Source: SPCO01 sp964579825 (GTDB lineage Bacteria; Chloroflexota; Limnocylindria; Limnocylindrales; CSP1-4). Taken from it: a stretch of DNA of 64,000 nt. Under the pieces are notes generated by a model. It saw only the letters and a list, made by a program, of their open reading frames with translations, ran no database searches and had not been told where the DNA came from. Position numbers and translations under genes: made by a program. How positions within the stretch are numbered: position 1 is the first letter of the stretch; every line of letters begins with the position of its first letter. The stretch covers positions 6,314 through 70,313 of the forward strand of contig CAZOHT010000018.1 in NCBI GenBank assembly GCA_964579825.1, written 5' to 3'. Of this stretch, positions 42,457-50,575 are shown piece after piece.

Positions 42457-43386
42457 ATGCGCGTCTTCGCCTCCCTCCTGGTCTCCGCGTCGCTCCTGCT
42501 CGCCGCCTGCTCGTCGGGCGGTGGGTCGCCGCCAGCTGCGAGCGGACCGGCCGGGGCAAGTCCCTCGGCCGCCGGATCCGGCGGACCCGAGATCCTCCCG
42601 CTCCTCATCAACTCCGAGATCCTCAAGGGGCCCAACCGGTTCGTCTTCTCGCTGACCGACCGGGCGAACAAGGTCGTCGCGGCGCCCGACGTCAAGGTCC
42701 ACCTCCTCTACTACGACGTCGACACGGCCGAGAACACGGTCGTGTTCGAGACAGATGCCCGGTTCCTGTGGGCGATCGAGGGCGAGCAGGGCCTGTACGT
42801 GACGGACGTCACCTTCCCCGACGCCGGTCGCTGGGGCACCAAGTTCGAGGCGACATTCCCGGACGGGGCGACGAAGAGCGTCCGGGCCGACTACGACGTC
42901 GCCGAATCGGGCACGACGCCGGCCCTCGGTGCCAAGGCGCCGTCGGTCGACACGCCGACCGCGGCCGACGTCGGCGGCGATCTGACCAAGCTCTCGAGCG
43001 ACCAGGCGCCCGACCCGCGCTTCTACGAGACCTCGATCGCCGACGCCCTCGCTGCGAGCAAGCCCTTCGTCGTCTCGTTCGCCACGCCGGCCTTCTGCCA
43101 GACCCGGCTGTGCGGGCCGACGCTCGACACGGTCAAGCGCGTCGCCGCGGACTATCCCGCGGTCACGTTCATCAACGTCGAGCCCTACAAGATGGCATTC
43201 AGCGACGGCAGCCTCCAGCCCGAGCTCGACGCCCAGGGCCAGCTCCAGCCAGCCGACTGGACGAATGCCTGGGGCCTCCAGTCCGAGCCGTACACGTTCG
43301 TCGTGGCGGCCGACGGGACGGTTGCCGCCAAGTTCGAGGGGGTGCTCGGCGAGGACGAGCTTCGGGGCGCGCTCGATGCCCTGTGA
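42457..43386 (+). CDS. Thioredoxin-fold lipoprotein
   Basis: The 309-residue protein has a lipobox (SLLLAAC), an N-terminal beta domain (about 45-150, LLINSEILKGPNRFVFSLTDRANKVV) and a thioredoxin-like domain (about 190-305) with SFATPAFCQTRLCGPTLDTVKRV, a C-x4-C pair instead of CxxC. The pair could bind copper, as in Sco/TlpA-type chaperones, or act in redox. It starts three bases after the CtaG-like stop, within the copper operon. Confidence 0.8.
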   Translation: MRVFASLLVSASLLLAACSSGGGSPPAASGPAGASPSAAGSGGPEILPLLINSEILKGPNRFVFSLTDRANKVVAAPDVKVHLLYYDVDTAENTVVFETDARFLWAIEGEQGLYVTDVTFPDAGRWGTKFEATFPDGATKSVRADYDVAESGTTPALGAKAPSVDTPTAADVGGDLTKLSSDQAPDPRFYETSIADALAASKPFVVSFATPAFCQTRLCGPTLDTVKRVAADYPAVTFINVEPYKMAFSDGSLQPELDAQGQLQPADWTNAWGLQSEPYTFVVAADGTVAAKFEGVLGEDELRGALDAL

Positions 43387-43703
43387 GCCCGATCCGTTCG
43401 CTCCTCCTGCTCCTGGTGGTCGCGGTCGCGGCCTGCGGCCCGGCCCCCCAGACGGTGGCGGGCTTCGTGGTCGACGTCAAGAGCACGAGCCTGACCCAAG
43501 TCGACAGCTTCACCATCCGGACCCAGGAGGGCCAGGAGCTCGCCTTCCGGGTCGGACCGCTCGAGCTCGACGGCGGCGCCTTCCCGGCGGGCCACCTGCG
43601 CGAGCACATGGCCCTCAACCAGGCGGTCGCAGTGGCGTACCGGGAGGAGGGTGGCGAGCGCGTCGCCTACCGGCTCGTGGACGCGACGTGGTTGCAGCCA
43701 TGA
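43383..43703 (+). CDS. Small lipoprotein of the copper operon
   Basis: This 106-residue protein has a lipobox (LLLLLVVAVAAC) and a small beta-barrel-like domain (GFVVDVKSTSLTQVDSFTIRTQ, FRVGPLELDGG, AVAVAYREEGGERVAYRLVDA). The pattern resembles DUF5666-like OB domains. GTG 43383 overlaps the previous stop and its own stop overlaps the next start, so it is embedded in the operon. Function unknown. Confidence 0.75.
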   Translation: MSPIRSLLLLLVVAVAACGPAPQTVAGFVVDVKSTSLTQVDSFTIRTQEGQELAFRVGPLELDGGAFPAGHLREHMALNQAVAVAYREEGGERVAYRLVDATWLQP

Positions 43704-45073
43704 GGCGAATCCCCGTCGCCCTCATCGCGCTCGTCGCGCTTCTGGCCGGCCCGACGCCCGCGCTCGCCCACGGCCTCGTCGGGCGGCTCGAGTCGCCGCT
43801 CCCACTGGCGGTCTACCTCGCCGGCGCGGCGATGGCCGTCGCGCTGTCGTTCGCGTTCGTCATCCTGCGCGACGTCCGAGCGCCCGCCGATCCGCCAGCC
43901 CGGACGGTCAATGTCCCGCGGGCGCTCGTCCTCGGCCTCCGGGCGCTCGGCCTTATCAGCTGGACCTGGATCGTCGCCCAGACGATCGTCGGCGGCTCGT
44001 CGGACGCCGACGTCTCGTCGCTGTTCCTGTGGGTCTACGGCTGGGTGGGGCTTGCCTTCCTGTCGGCCCTCGTCGGCCCGATCTGGACGTGGCTCGATCC
44101 GTTCACGACCCTGTTCGACCTCGGCGCCGCGGCCCTCCGGCGCCTCGGCGTCGCAAGCTGGGAGAAGGCCGCATACCCCGCCGGGCTTGGCGCCTGGCCG
44201 GCCGTCGCGGGCATGACGTTCGTCGTCTGGCTGGAGCTCGTCTATCGCGGCGGCGGGCTCGGGCTGGTCCTGCTCGGCTACACCGCGTTGACCCTCGTCG
44301 CGATGGCCAACTTCGGGCGCGACACCTGGCGCGCGCAGGGCGAGACGTTCTCGGTCTGGTTCGGGACGCTCAACCGACTGGCGCCATTCGGCGCCCCAAG
44401 CGGGCCCGGGGAGCGGACCATCGGGCGGCGGCCGTTCGCTTCGGGGCTCCTGGCACCCGGCTGGACGCGGGCCCACGTCGTCCTCGTTGCGATCGGCGCG
44501 GCCTCGATCCTGTACGACGGCCTGTCCCAGACGCAGGTCTGGTTCGACCTCTTCGGCCTGCCGTCGCTGCCAATCGCCACGCTGGAGCTCCTCGCGTTCC
44601 TCGGGCTCGTCGTCGGGCTCGCCCTCGCGGTCGGCCGGCTCGTCGGCCTCGCCGCGGTGGGAGCGGGGCTCGTGCCGATCGCGGTCGGCTACCTCGTCGC
44701 CCACTACCTGACGTACCTGCTCGGCGACGGCCAGCGGATCGTGGTCGCGATCTCCGACCCGCTCCAGCTCGGCTGGGACCTGTTCGGGACGGCGTTCTAC
44801 GAGCCCGGCACCGACTGGATCCCACCCGCGCTCCTGTGGACGGTCATGCTCGCCGCGGTCGTGGGCGGCCATGTTCTGGGCGCCTGGTCTGGCCACGTCG
44901 TCGCCGTCCGCGACGCCCCGGCGCGCTCCGACGTCCGCCTCCGCCAGGTCCCGCTCGCGGCGCTCATGGTCGGGCTCACCGCGACGACCCTCTGGTCGCT
45001 CGGCCAGACGATCGTCAAGGAGCCGACCGAGACGACACCGGCGGCGATCGTCCGGGAGGTCTCCGATGGCTGA
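43700..45073 (+). CDS. Polytopic membrane protein of unknown function
   Basis: The 457-residue protein has a signal-like first helix ending ALAHGLVGR, and about ten further membrane helices. Motifs such as ISWTWIVAQTIVGG, GWVGLAFLSALVGPIWTWLDPFTTLFDL and VAHYLTYLLGDGQRI recur in copper-operon proteins of Chloroflexota and actinobacteria, as far as I recall. The mature N-terminal AHG resembles CopC-type export context. Tight overlaps with both neighbours place it in the copper operon. No function assigned. Confidence 0.75.
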   Translation: MRRIPVALIALVALLAGPTPALAHGLVGRLESPLPLAVYLAGAAMAVALSFAFVILRDVRAPADPPARTVNVPRALVLGLRALGLISWTWIVAQTIVGGSSDADVSSLFLWVYGWVGLAFLSALVGPIWTWLDPFTTLFDLGAAALRRLGVASWEKAAYPAGLGAWPAVAGMTFVVWLELVYRGGGLGLVLLGYTALTLVAMANFGRDTWRAQGETFSVWFGTLNRLAPFGAPSGPGERTIGRRPFASGLLAPGWTRAHVVLVAIGAASILYDGLSQTQVWFDLFGLPSLPIATLELLAFLGLVVGLALAVGRLVGLAAVGAGLVPIAVGYLVAHYLTYLLGDGQRIVVAISDPLQLGWDLFGTAFYEPGTDWIPPALLWTVMLAAVVGGHVLGAWSGHVVAVRDAPARSDVRLRQVPLAALMVGLTATTLWSLGQTIVKEPTETTPAAIVREVSDG

Positions 45074-45773
45074 GCGCCGCCGCGCCTCGCGCCCGGCTCC
45101 GGTGGTGCCGGCCGCCGCCCGCCCGAGACGCCGGGCGCCCGAGCCCGAGCGCCGCCGGCTGCCGCCGCTCCGCGTGGTCGTCATCGGCCTCGCCGTCGTC
45201 GGCGTTGTCGGATTCGTCGGCCTCGCCTTCTTCAGCAGCGCGACCGCGCGCGACTACTCGTGCGCCGAACAGCTGACTGCCCCGCCCGACGCCTCAGGCA
45301 CCGACGGCGTCGCGACCGAATCGCTCGGCAGCCAGCACGTCGGGGTCGGCACCAAGATCCGCTACGGCTTCTGCCCGCCGACGTCGGGCGGCCACTACAA
45401 CGCCGCGGGCGCGGGTCCGCTCCGGCCCGGCTTCTACGGGCCCGATGCGGACGCCGGCCCGGGCGGCTGGGTCCATAACCTCGAGCACGGCTATGTCGTC
45501 GCCCTCTACCGCTGCGCCGACGGCGCCTGCCCGTCGGAGGCCGAGCTGGCGGCCCTCCGCTCGTTTGCCGCGAACGGCCCGCCGACCCAGTCCGCGGCCG
45601 CCTGCGGCTATCGCTCGAAGGTCCTCGTCGCCCGCTTCGACGAGCTCTCGACGCCGTACGCCCTCCTGGCCTGGGACCGGGCGCTGCTCCTGGAGACCTT
45701 CGACGAGACGGTCGCCCGCGGCTTCGCGAGCCGCTCGATCGAGGCGACAGCGCCTGAGCCGAACGCATGTTGA
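45066..45773 (+). CDS. DUF3105 family membrane protein
   Basis: The 235-residue protein has a basic, Pro/Arg-rich cytoplasmic N-terminus (1-35), one membrane helix (about 37-58) and a DUF3105 domain with YGFCPPTSGGHYN, GGWVHNLEHGYVVALYRC and a C-terminal cysteine. The HxxP/HNLEHG histidines and the PPTSGxHY loop are the family core and probably bind metal. DUF3105 genes often travel with copper genes. Its ATG overlaps the previous stop. Confidence 0.88.
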   Translation: MAERRRASRPAPVVPAAARPRRRAPEPERRRLPPLRVVVIGLAVVGVVGFVGLAFFSSATARDYSCAEQLTAPPDASGTDGVATESLGSQHVGVGTKIRYGFCPPTSGGHYNAAGAGPLRPGFYGPDADAGPGGWVHNLEHGYVVALYRCADGACPSEAELAALRSFAANGPPTQSAAACGYRSKVLVARFDELSTPYALLAWDRALLLETFDETVARGFASRSIEATAPEPNAC

Positions 45774-46039
45774 GACGAGCTCCTGTCAGGCTCCGGGTGC
45801 TCAGCCTCACCGCCATGACGGTTGTCACGACGACCCTCGATCTCGTTCTCCCGGCCGTGCTCAGCGCCGCCTCTCCGTCGCCGGCGGCGCCACCCGGTGG
45901 TGACCCACGGAGCAGCGGCGAGGGTCCGGGCTTCGTCGGCGATCCGGCGACGGCGATTCTCGTCGTGCTCGCAATCGGGCTCGGATCGGCGGTCGCCACC
46001 GCCGTGTACGTGAGGCTCACGCGGAGGACCCACGGATGA
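45767..46039 (+). CDS. Small membrane protein
   Basis: The 90-residue protein has a signal-like first helix (RVLSLTAMTVVTTTLDLVLPAVL), a Pro/Gly-rich loop and a second helix (TAILVVLAIGLGSAVATAVYV) with a basic end. It overlaps the DUF3105 stop by seven bases and ends the copper operon. Function unknown. Confidence 0.6.
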   Translation: MLRRAPVRLRVLSLTAMTVVTTTLDLVLPAVLSAASPSPAAPPGGDPRSSGEGPGFVGDPATAILVVLAIGLGSAVATAVYVRLTRRTHG

Positions 46040-46057
46040 CAACGAGACTTGGGCATG

Positions 46058-46085
46058 GAATACTTGAGCGGTGGCTCAAGTATTC
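46058..46085. promoter_or_regulatory. Perfect ArsR/SmtB operator overlapping the start codon
   Basis: GAATACTTGAGC (46058-46069) and GCTCAAGTATTC (46074-46085) are 12-base perfect inverted arms around GGTG, which includes the GTG start at 46071. Bound regulator would block both polymerase and ribosome. Confidence 0.8.
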
Positions 46086-46460
46086 GCCTCGGCGATCGAC
46101 GCCGACCGCTGCGACGTCGACTGCCTCCATCCCGACGCCATACGCCCGCTCCTTGGGCGGAGTCTCGGGGCGAACGGCGCGCGCGCGGTCGCCGATCTGT
46201 TCGCCGTCGTCGGCGATCCGTCCAGGGCGCGGATCCTGCACCTGCTCGCCGTCAGCACCGAAGCGCTCTGCGTCTGCGATATGGCGCTCGTGCTGGGCAT
46301 GAGCGTGTCCGCGCTGTCGCACCAGCTTCGGGCCCTCCGCGAGCGAGGCGTGGTGCACCGCGAGAAGGTCGGGCGGATCGCCTACTACACCCTCGTCGAC
46401 GAGCACATCAGACACCTGATCTCGCTCGGCGTCACCCACGTCGCGGAAGGCGCCGCGTAG
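46071..46460 (+). CDS. ArsR/SmtB-family metal sensor
   Basis: The 129-residue winged-helix protein has the alpha3 metal-site motif ALCVCDMALVLGMSVSALSHQLRALRERG (compare ELCVCDL in CadC/SmtB) and an N-terminal cysteine pair in RCDVDCLHP, as in CadC-type Cd/Pb/Zn sensors. Metal binding would release it from the inverted repeat that covers its GTG start. The stop overlaps the start of a CDF exporter, the clear target. Confidence 0.92.
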   Translation: MAQVFASAIDADRCDVDCLHPDAIRPLLGRSLGANGARAVADLFAVVGDPSRARILHLLAVSTEALCVCDMALVLGMSVSALSHQLRALRERGVVHREKVGRIAYYTLVDEHIRHLISLGVTHVAEGAA

Positions 46461-47359
46461 TGCCACACGTCCACTCGGCCGCCGCGGGCCATCGCAACCG
46501 ACTGCTCGCCGTCTTCGGCCTGACGCTCGCCATCTTCGTCGTCGAGATCGTCGGTGGGCTGGTGTCAAACAGCCTCGCGCTGCTGGCGGACGCGGGCCAT
46601 GTCTTCACCGACGTCTTCGGCATCGGCCTGGCACTCGCGGCGATCTGGATCGCGGGTCGCCCCGCAAGTAACGACCGTACATTCGGCTTCCTGCGCCTCG
46701 AGATCCTGGCCGCAGTCGCGAATGCCCTGCTCCTCTTCGGGATATCCGCGTTCATCCTCTACGAGGCCTGGCGCCGCCTGTCCGAGCCACTTGAGGTGAC
46801 GTCCGGACTGATGCTCGCGGTGGCGATCCTTGGGCTCGCTGTGAACCTCGTCTCGTGGTACCTGCTGCGCGCCGCCCAGGCCATCAGCCTCAACATGCGC
46901 GGCGCGTACCTCGAGGTCATGGGTGATCTCATTGGATCGGTGGCGGTCATCGTGGCTGCCATCGTGATCGCCGTCACGGGCTGGACCGGCGCCGACGCGG
47001 CGGCCTCGGTGGTCATCGCCCTGCTGATCCTACCCCGCACCTGGAGTCTGCTCCGCGAGGCACTCGACGTCCTGCTCGAAGCCACACCCAAAGGGATCGA
47101 CCTCGGAGTCGTCCGAGAGCACATCGTCGAAGCTCCGGGCGTCATCGATGTCCACGACCTGCACGCCTGGACGATCACGAGCGGCATGAACGTGGTCAGC
47201 GCGCACGTCGTCCTCGCCGAGGGCGCCAAGACCGGCGACATCCTGGACCACCTGGGCATGTGTCTCTCTAACGACTTCGATGTGAAGCACTCGACCTTCC
47301 AGCTCGAAACACCCGAGCACGTGCTCTGGGAGGCACGAGCCGAGCACGCGCAGCTGTGA
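46460..47359 (+). CDS. Cation diffusion facilitator (CzcD-type) exporter
   Basis: The 299-residue protein has six membrane helices, the CDF signatures VSNSLALLADAGHVFTDVFG (metal-site H and D) and MRGAYLEVMGDLIGS, and a cytoplasmic C-terminal domain with VHDLHAWTITSGMNVVSAHV. It exports Zn, Cd or Co using the proton gradient. It overlaps the ArsR sensor stop (TAGTG) and is thus metal-induced. A His is present in the short N-terminus (PHVHSAAAGH). Confidence 0.95.
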   Translation: MPHVHSAAAGHRNRLLAVFGLTLAIFVVEIVGGLVSNSLALLADAGHVFTDVFGIGLALAAIWIAGRPASNDRTFGFLRLEILAAVANALLLFGISAFILYEAWRRLSEPLEVTSGLMLAVAILGLAVNLVSWYLLRAAQAISLNMRGAYLEVMGDLIGSVAVIVAAIVIAVTGWTGADAAASVVIALLILPRTWSLLREALDVLLEATPKGIDLGVVREHIVEAPGVIDVHDLHAWTITSGMNVVSAHVVLAEGAKTGDILDHLGMCLSNDFDVKHSTFQLETPEHVLWEARAEHAQL

Positions 47360-47982
47360 CCGCGGCGACCCGCACCCAGTTGCTCTCGCGCGGCATCCGG
47401 CTCGAGTACCTGACCGTCGGCTGGAACATCGCCGAGGGCCTGATCGCGGTCGGTGCCGGCGTCGCCGCCGGGAGCATCGCCCTCATCGGCTTCGGCGTCG
47501 ACAGCTTCGTCGAGACGATCTCCGGCGCGATCCTCCTGTGGCGCCTGCGGGCCGAGGCGAGTGGCGGCGCCGACGAGGAGCGGATCGAGCAGGTCGAGCG
47601 CCGCGCAGAGCGCCTGGTCGGGGTGTCGTTCGCGATCCTGGCGGTCTACGTCGCATTCGAAGCAATCCGAACGCTCGCCGCGGGGGACCGGCCGGAGGCG
47701 AGCCCGGTCGGCATCGTGCTCACCGCTGTCTCGATCGCCGTCATGCTCTGGCTCGCTCGGGCCAAGCGGGAGACCGGCGAAGCGCTCGGCAGCCGAGCCT
47801 TGATTGCCGACAGCCACCAGACGTACGCGTGCTGGTACCTGTCGGTCACCACGCTCGCTGGCCTGCTTCTCAATGCCGTGTTCGGCTTGTGGTGGGCCGA
47901 CCCCCTCGCCGCGCTCGTGATCGCGGTCTTCCTCGTCCGGGAGGCCCGCGAGGCCTGGGAGGGCGAGGACGACGACAGCTGA
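47356..47982 (+). CDS. CDF-like cation transporter, short type
   Basis: The 208-residue protein has about six membrane helices with an IALIGFGVDSFVETISGAILLWRLR segment, where the DxxxE pair replaces the CDF HxxxD, and a late ALIADSHQTYACWYLSVTTLAGLLLNAVFG segment with D and H. It lacks the C-terminal cytoplasmic domain. It resembles the TMEM163-like branch of the CDF superfamily. Its GTG overlaps the preceding exporter's stop, giving a three-gene ArsR operon. Confidence 0.85.
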   Translation: MTAATRTQLLSRGIRLEYLTVGWNIAEGLIAVGAGVAAGSIALIGFGVDSFVETISGAILLWRLRAEASGGADEERIEQVERRAERLVGVSFAILAVYVAFEAIRTLAAGDRPEASPVGIVLTAVSIAVMLWLARAKRETGEALGSRALIADSHQTYACWYLSVTTLAGLLLNAVFGLWWADPLAALVIAVFLVREAREAWEGEDDDS

Positions 47983-48001
47983 TTGCCTCCTGGAGAGAGC
48001 G

Positions 48002-48898
48002 ATGGCGAAGCGACGGCGAACTCAGCAGGAACGGCGCCCGGCGCAGGCCCGGCGGACGATACCGCGCTGGCTGCTGCCGGCCGTCGCAGCTGTAGTCGTC
48101 GTCGGCGTCGGTGCGGTCCTCGTCGTCAACTCGCTTCCCAAGGACGGGCAGACCGCCTGGGCCCGCTTCGATACGGCCGACGTCCACTCGCTCGCGTTCC
48201 TAGGCGGTGACCCGAACCACCTGCTCTTCGGGCACCACGGCGGGCTCCTCGAATCGCGCGACGGCGGACGAACCTGGTCGGCGCTGTCGGTCCGGGACGA
48301 CGCGATGAGCATGGCACCGGCCGACGATGGCTCGATCGTCATCGCCGGCCACCTGGTCTTCACCGCGAGCCGTGACGGCGGTGCGACCTGGTCGTCCATC
48401 CCGGCCGACCTGCCCAGCCTCGACATCCACGGCTTCACCCGCGACCCGGCCAATCCGGCCCGGATGTGGGCGTACCTCGCGACCGGCGGGCTGTGGGAGA
48501 GCAGTGACTTCGGCGTCCATTGGACCGAGGTCCGCGCCGACAATGTCGTCTATCCGCTCGCGTTTCGCGACGGGTCCGTGACCCGGCTCCTGGGCGTGGA
48601 CGCGAACGGGCTCGTGACGAGCGTCGACGGCGGGCGCACGTGGGCGACGCTCGGGACGCCGCCCGCCTATCCGATGACCGCCCTCGCCGCCACCCCCGAC
48701 GGCCGGACGGTCTACGCCGGCGCGCCCGACGGCCTGTTCCGGAGCGACGATGGCGGCCGGACCTGGTCAGCCACGGGGTATCGCGGATCCGCGTTCGCGG
48801 TCGCGACGACAGCGGACGGCCGGACCGTGGCCGTGGTCAGCCGCGAGACCGAGCTCTTCCGCTCCGGCGACCAGGGATCGAGCTGGCCGGGCTCGTAA
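48002..48898 (+). CDS. Membrane-anchored BNR-repeat propeller (F510_1955-like)
   Basis: The 298-residue protein has a basic N-terminus, one membrane helix (about 22-42) and a sialidase/Vps10-like beta-propeller with several Asp-box repeats (SRDGGRTWSAL, SRDGGATWSSI, SVDGGRTWATL, SDDGGRTWSAT, SGDQGSSWPGS). Proteins of this type accompany copper and metal operons in Gram-positive lineages. It has AGAGAG before ATG 48002 and follows the CDF pair by 19 bases. No catalytic residues are recognised. Confidence 0.82.
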   Translation: MAKRRRTQQERRPAQARRTIPRWLLPAVAAVVVVGVGAVLVVNSLPKDGQTAWARFDTADVHSLAFLGGDPNHLLFGHHGGLLESRDGGRTWSALSVRDDAMSMAPADDGSIVIAGHLVFTASRDGGATWSSIPADLPSLDIHGFTRDPANPARMWAYLATGGLWESSDFGVHWTEVRADNVVYPLAFRDGSVTRLLGVDANGLVTSVDGGRTWATLGTPPAYPMTALAATPDGRTVYAGAPDGLFRSDDGGRTWSATGYRGSAFAVATTADGRTVAVVSRETELFRSGDQGSSWPGS

Positions 48899-48921
48899 GC
48901 ACGATGGGCTCACTACTCGAA

Positions 48922-48939
48922 TGGGCCGAGTCCGGCCCA
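48922..48939. terminator. Hairpin between convergent genes
   Basis: TGGGCCG and CGGCCCA arms pair perfectly around AGTC, 24 bases after the propeller stop and 36 bases past the end of the ferritin pseudogene. It may terminate transcription from both sides. Confidence 0.5.
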
Positions 48940-48974
48940 CGGTTGGTGGGCCTAGAAGTGGCGAGGGGTCGTCG

Positions 48975-49493
48975 CTACAGCTCGCCACCGGCCGCCCGCG
49001 GCGCGTTCGGCGACTCGCCCCGGTCGCCGATCGTCGTCCGCGCGAGGTAGTCCTCGGCGAGGAGGATGCTCGTCTCGGCCGCCCGCTCGACCGTCCGCAG
49101 CAGGTCGGCCATCGACGACATCTCCTCGGACCTGCTCCTTGAGGAACCAGGCCAGGAACTGTTCGCCAACGAGATCGCCCTCGCCTCGGGCCAGCTTGGC
49201 GAGTTCCTGGATCTGCTCGGTCACCTGCTCCTCCTGACCGACGGCTCGACCGGATCGCCGAAGTCGTTCCGCGGCTCGCTGACGGCCGCGATCGTCACCG
49301 GCTTCCGGGCGTCGAGCAGGTACTGGACGATGATCACCGCGTGGTTCCGCTCCTCTACAGCCTGGCGGTAGAAGTGGCGGGCGAGTTGGGGCAGCGTCTG
49401 CCCGTCGTACCAGACCGCGATCGCGACGTACTGCTGACTGGCCCCGAACTCGTTGGTGTTCTGCTCGTTCAGCTTGTCGGTGAAGGTCGACAT
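48975..49493 (-). pseudogene. bfrB: Ferritin (BfrB-type), broken by two frameshifts
   Basis: The frame from ATG 49493 gives LNEQNTNEFGASQQYVAIAV and EERNHAVIIVQYLLD, the ferroxidase half of an actinobacterial ferritin, and then runs out after NDFGDPVE. The protein continues in a second frame (EEQVTEQIQELAKLARGEGD, GEQFLAWFLKEQV) and, after one extra C near 49131, in a third (EEMSSMADLLRTVERA, ILLAEDYLART) ending at 48975. The start has a good GGAGG. The gene either is dead or reflects assembly indels. Confidence 0.85.
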
Positions 49494-49638
49494 TCATCGG
49501 CCTCCTTGGGCGAGTGCGGGAGCGGCTGGCAGGCACATCATGGACCGGAGCGCAGAAGGGCCGAAACCACCCCTGCGCAGGCGGTCTCGACCCTCTGCTC
49601 TCTTGTTTGGCGAGCGCGTCAGGCGGCGGGTACTCCGC

Positions 49639-49664
49639 ATCGTTTCATCACTTGGTGAAACGAT
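49639..49664. promoter_or_regulatory. Shared operator, copy 1 (upstream of ferritin)
   Basis: ATCGTTTCA and TGAAACGAT arms, spacer 8, lie 146 bases upstream of the ferritin start. The same arms and spacing recur at 50,539. Confidence 0.7.
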
Positions 49665-49730
49665 ACGCCCGGATAGGCACACGGCGCAAGATAGATCCGA
49701 AGTCGTGACACTCCTGGTGCGACGACGACC

Positions 49731-50144
49731 TCAGGCCGAGCGGTCACGCTCTCCAGCGTGGAGGTCGACTACAGTGGCCCCAGGACGCAGGCCGCGCCGG
49801 TTCGGCGGGCCGTAGTTGAGGCAGGCCTCAATGAGGGGGGCCACCTCGGCTAAGAGGCGGGACGAGGCGTCGAGGAGCCGACCCACCGCCGGATCTGCGA
49901 GACGGTAGACGTTGTAGCGCCCGCTCGGCTCCATGGCGACGAGCCCGCACTCGAGGAGGCACCGCAGGTGGTTCGAGGCGCGCGGCGGGGTCAGGCCGAC
50001 CAGGTTCGCCAGCTGCCCGGCTGTCAGCGGCCCCCGGCGCAGCTCGCGCAGGATCGCCAGGCGCGAAGGGTCGGCAAGGCCCCGGTGGAGCTTCGTTTCG
50101 ATTTCGAGCGACGGCCGCGCCCCTAGCGCGATCGGTTCAGCCAT
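49731..50144 (-). CDS. ArsR-family transcriptional regulator
   Basis: The 137-residue winged-helix protein has KLHRGLADPSRLAILRELRRGPLTAGQLANLVGLTPPRASNHLRCLLECGLV and wing SGRYNVYRLADPAVG. Cysteines in LRCLLECGL (the recognition-helix end) and a late EACLNYG recall NmtR/KmtR- or CmtR-type metal sensors, in which sites use C in LECGLV. It lies between two copies of the CGTTTCA-N8-TGAAACG operator and is the obvious candidate to bind them. ATG 50144 is within a 16-base palindrome. Confidence 0.9.
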   Translation of the reverse strand: MAEPIALGARPSLEIETKLHRGLADPSRLAILRELRRGPLTAGQLANLVGLTPPRASNHLRCLLECGLVAMEPSGRYNVYRLADPAVGRLLDASSRLLAEVAPLIEACLNYGPPNRRGLRPGATVVDLHAGERDRSA

Positions 50145-50151
50145 GGCTGAA
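50136..50151. promoter_or_regulatory. Palindrome at the ArsR start codon
   Basis: TTCAGCCATGGCTGAA is a perfect 16-base palindrome that contains the ATG of the ArsR gene. It could be an autoregulatory site; it shares TTCA...TGAA ends with the shared operator. Confidence 0.4.
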
Positions 50152-50174
50152 TGATACGCCGCTCATGGGCGAGC

Positions 50175-50360
50175 TCAGGCGCCGAGCGCTCGCCGAACCT
50201 GCTCGAACTCCTCGGCGCTGATCTCGCCGCGCGCGAAGCGAGCCCTGAGGATCTTGACCGGGTCGTTCGATGATCCGCCACGCGGGCGCACCGCCAGCAC
50301 GATCCCGACGACGAGCGCGACAACCGCTGCGGGGAGCATCCCCAGCCAGCCGCCCGCCAT
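50175..50360 (-). CDS. SHOCT-domain small membrane protein
   Basis: The 61-residue protein has one membrane helix (about 6-25) and a C-terminal SHOCT module, DPVKILRARFARGEISAEEFEQVRRALG. SHOCT is a short oligomerisation/targeting helix pair found at the ends of membrane proteins. The ATG abuts the stop of a 17-codon frame upstream. The cupredoxin protein at 54,441 contains a very similar module. Confidence 0.8.
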   Translation of the reverse strand: MAGGWLGMLPAAVVALVVGIVLAVRPRGGSSNDPVKILRARFARGEISAEEFEQVRRALGA

Positions 50361-50414
50361 CTAGCCGCCACCGAGAACGTCGTCCCATCCGTAGCACGAG
50401 CCGTAACCCATCAT
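50361..50414 (-). CDS. 17-residue leader peptide before SHOCT gene
   Basis: ATGATG at 50414-50409 follows AGGAGG by nine bases and encodes MMGYGSCYGWDDVLGGG, whose stop (TAG) directly precedes the SHOCT ATG. The good ribosome site and exact junction suggest a translated leader that couples or regulates the next gene. Confidence 0.45.
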   Translation of the reverse strand: MMGYGSCYGWDDVLGGG

Positions 50415-50538
50415 CCGCGCGTACCTCCTGGCTCCGAATGCGACCCGACGCTACGTCATGCGATGGTTCATCGGAGAGTGAAAGATGACCCGCACTGCTG
50501 GGCCGTCTGGCCGGATGCAGACGGGCCGTGAGTGTGGC

Positions 50539-50564
50539 ATCGTTTCATCGTGTGATGAAACGAT
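50539..50564. promoter_or_regulatory. Shared operator, copy 2 (upstream of P1B ATPase)
   Basis: ATCGTTTCATC (50539-50549) and GATGAAACGAT (50554-50564) are perfect 11-base arms around GTGT. The site ends one base before the ribosome-binding region of the ATPase gene, an excellent position for repression. Confidence 0.75.
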
Positions 50565-50575
50565 GGAGGCCGATA

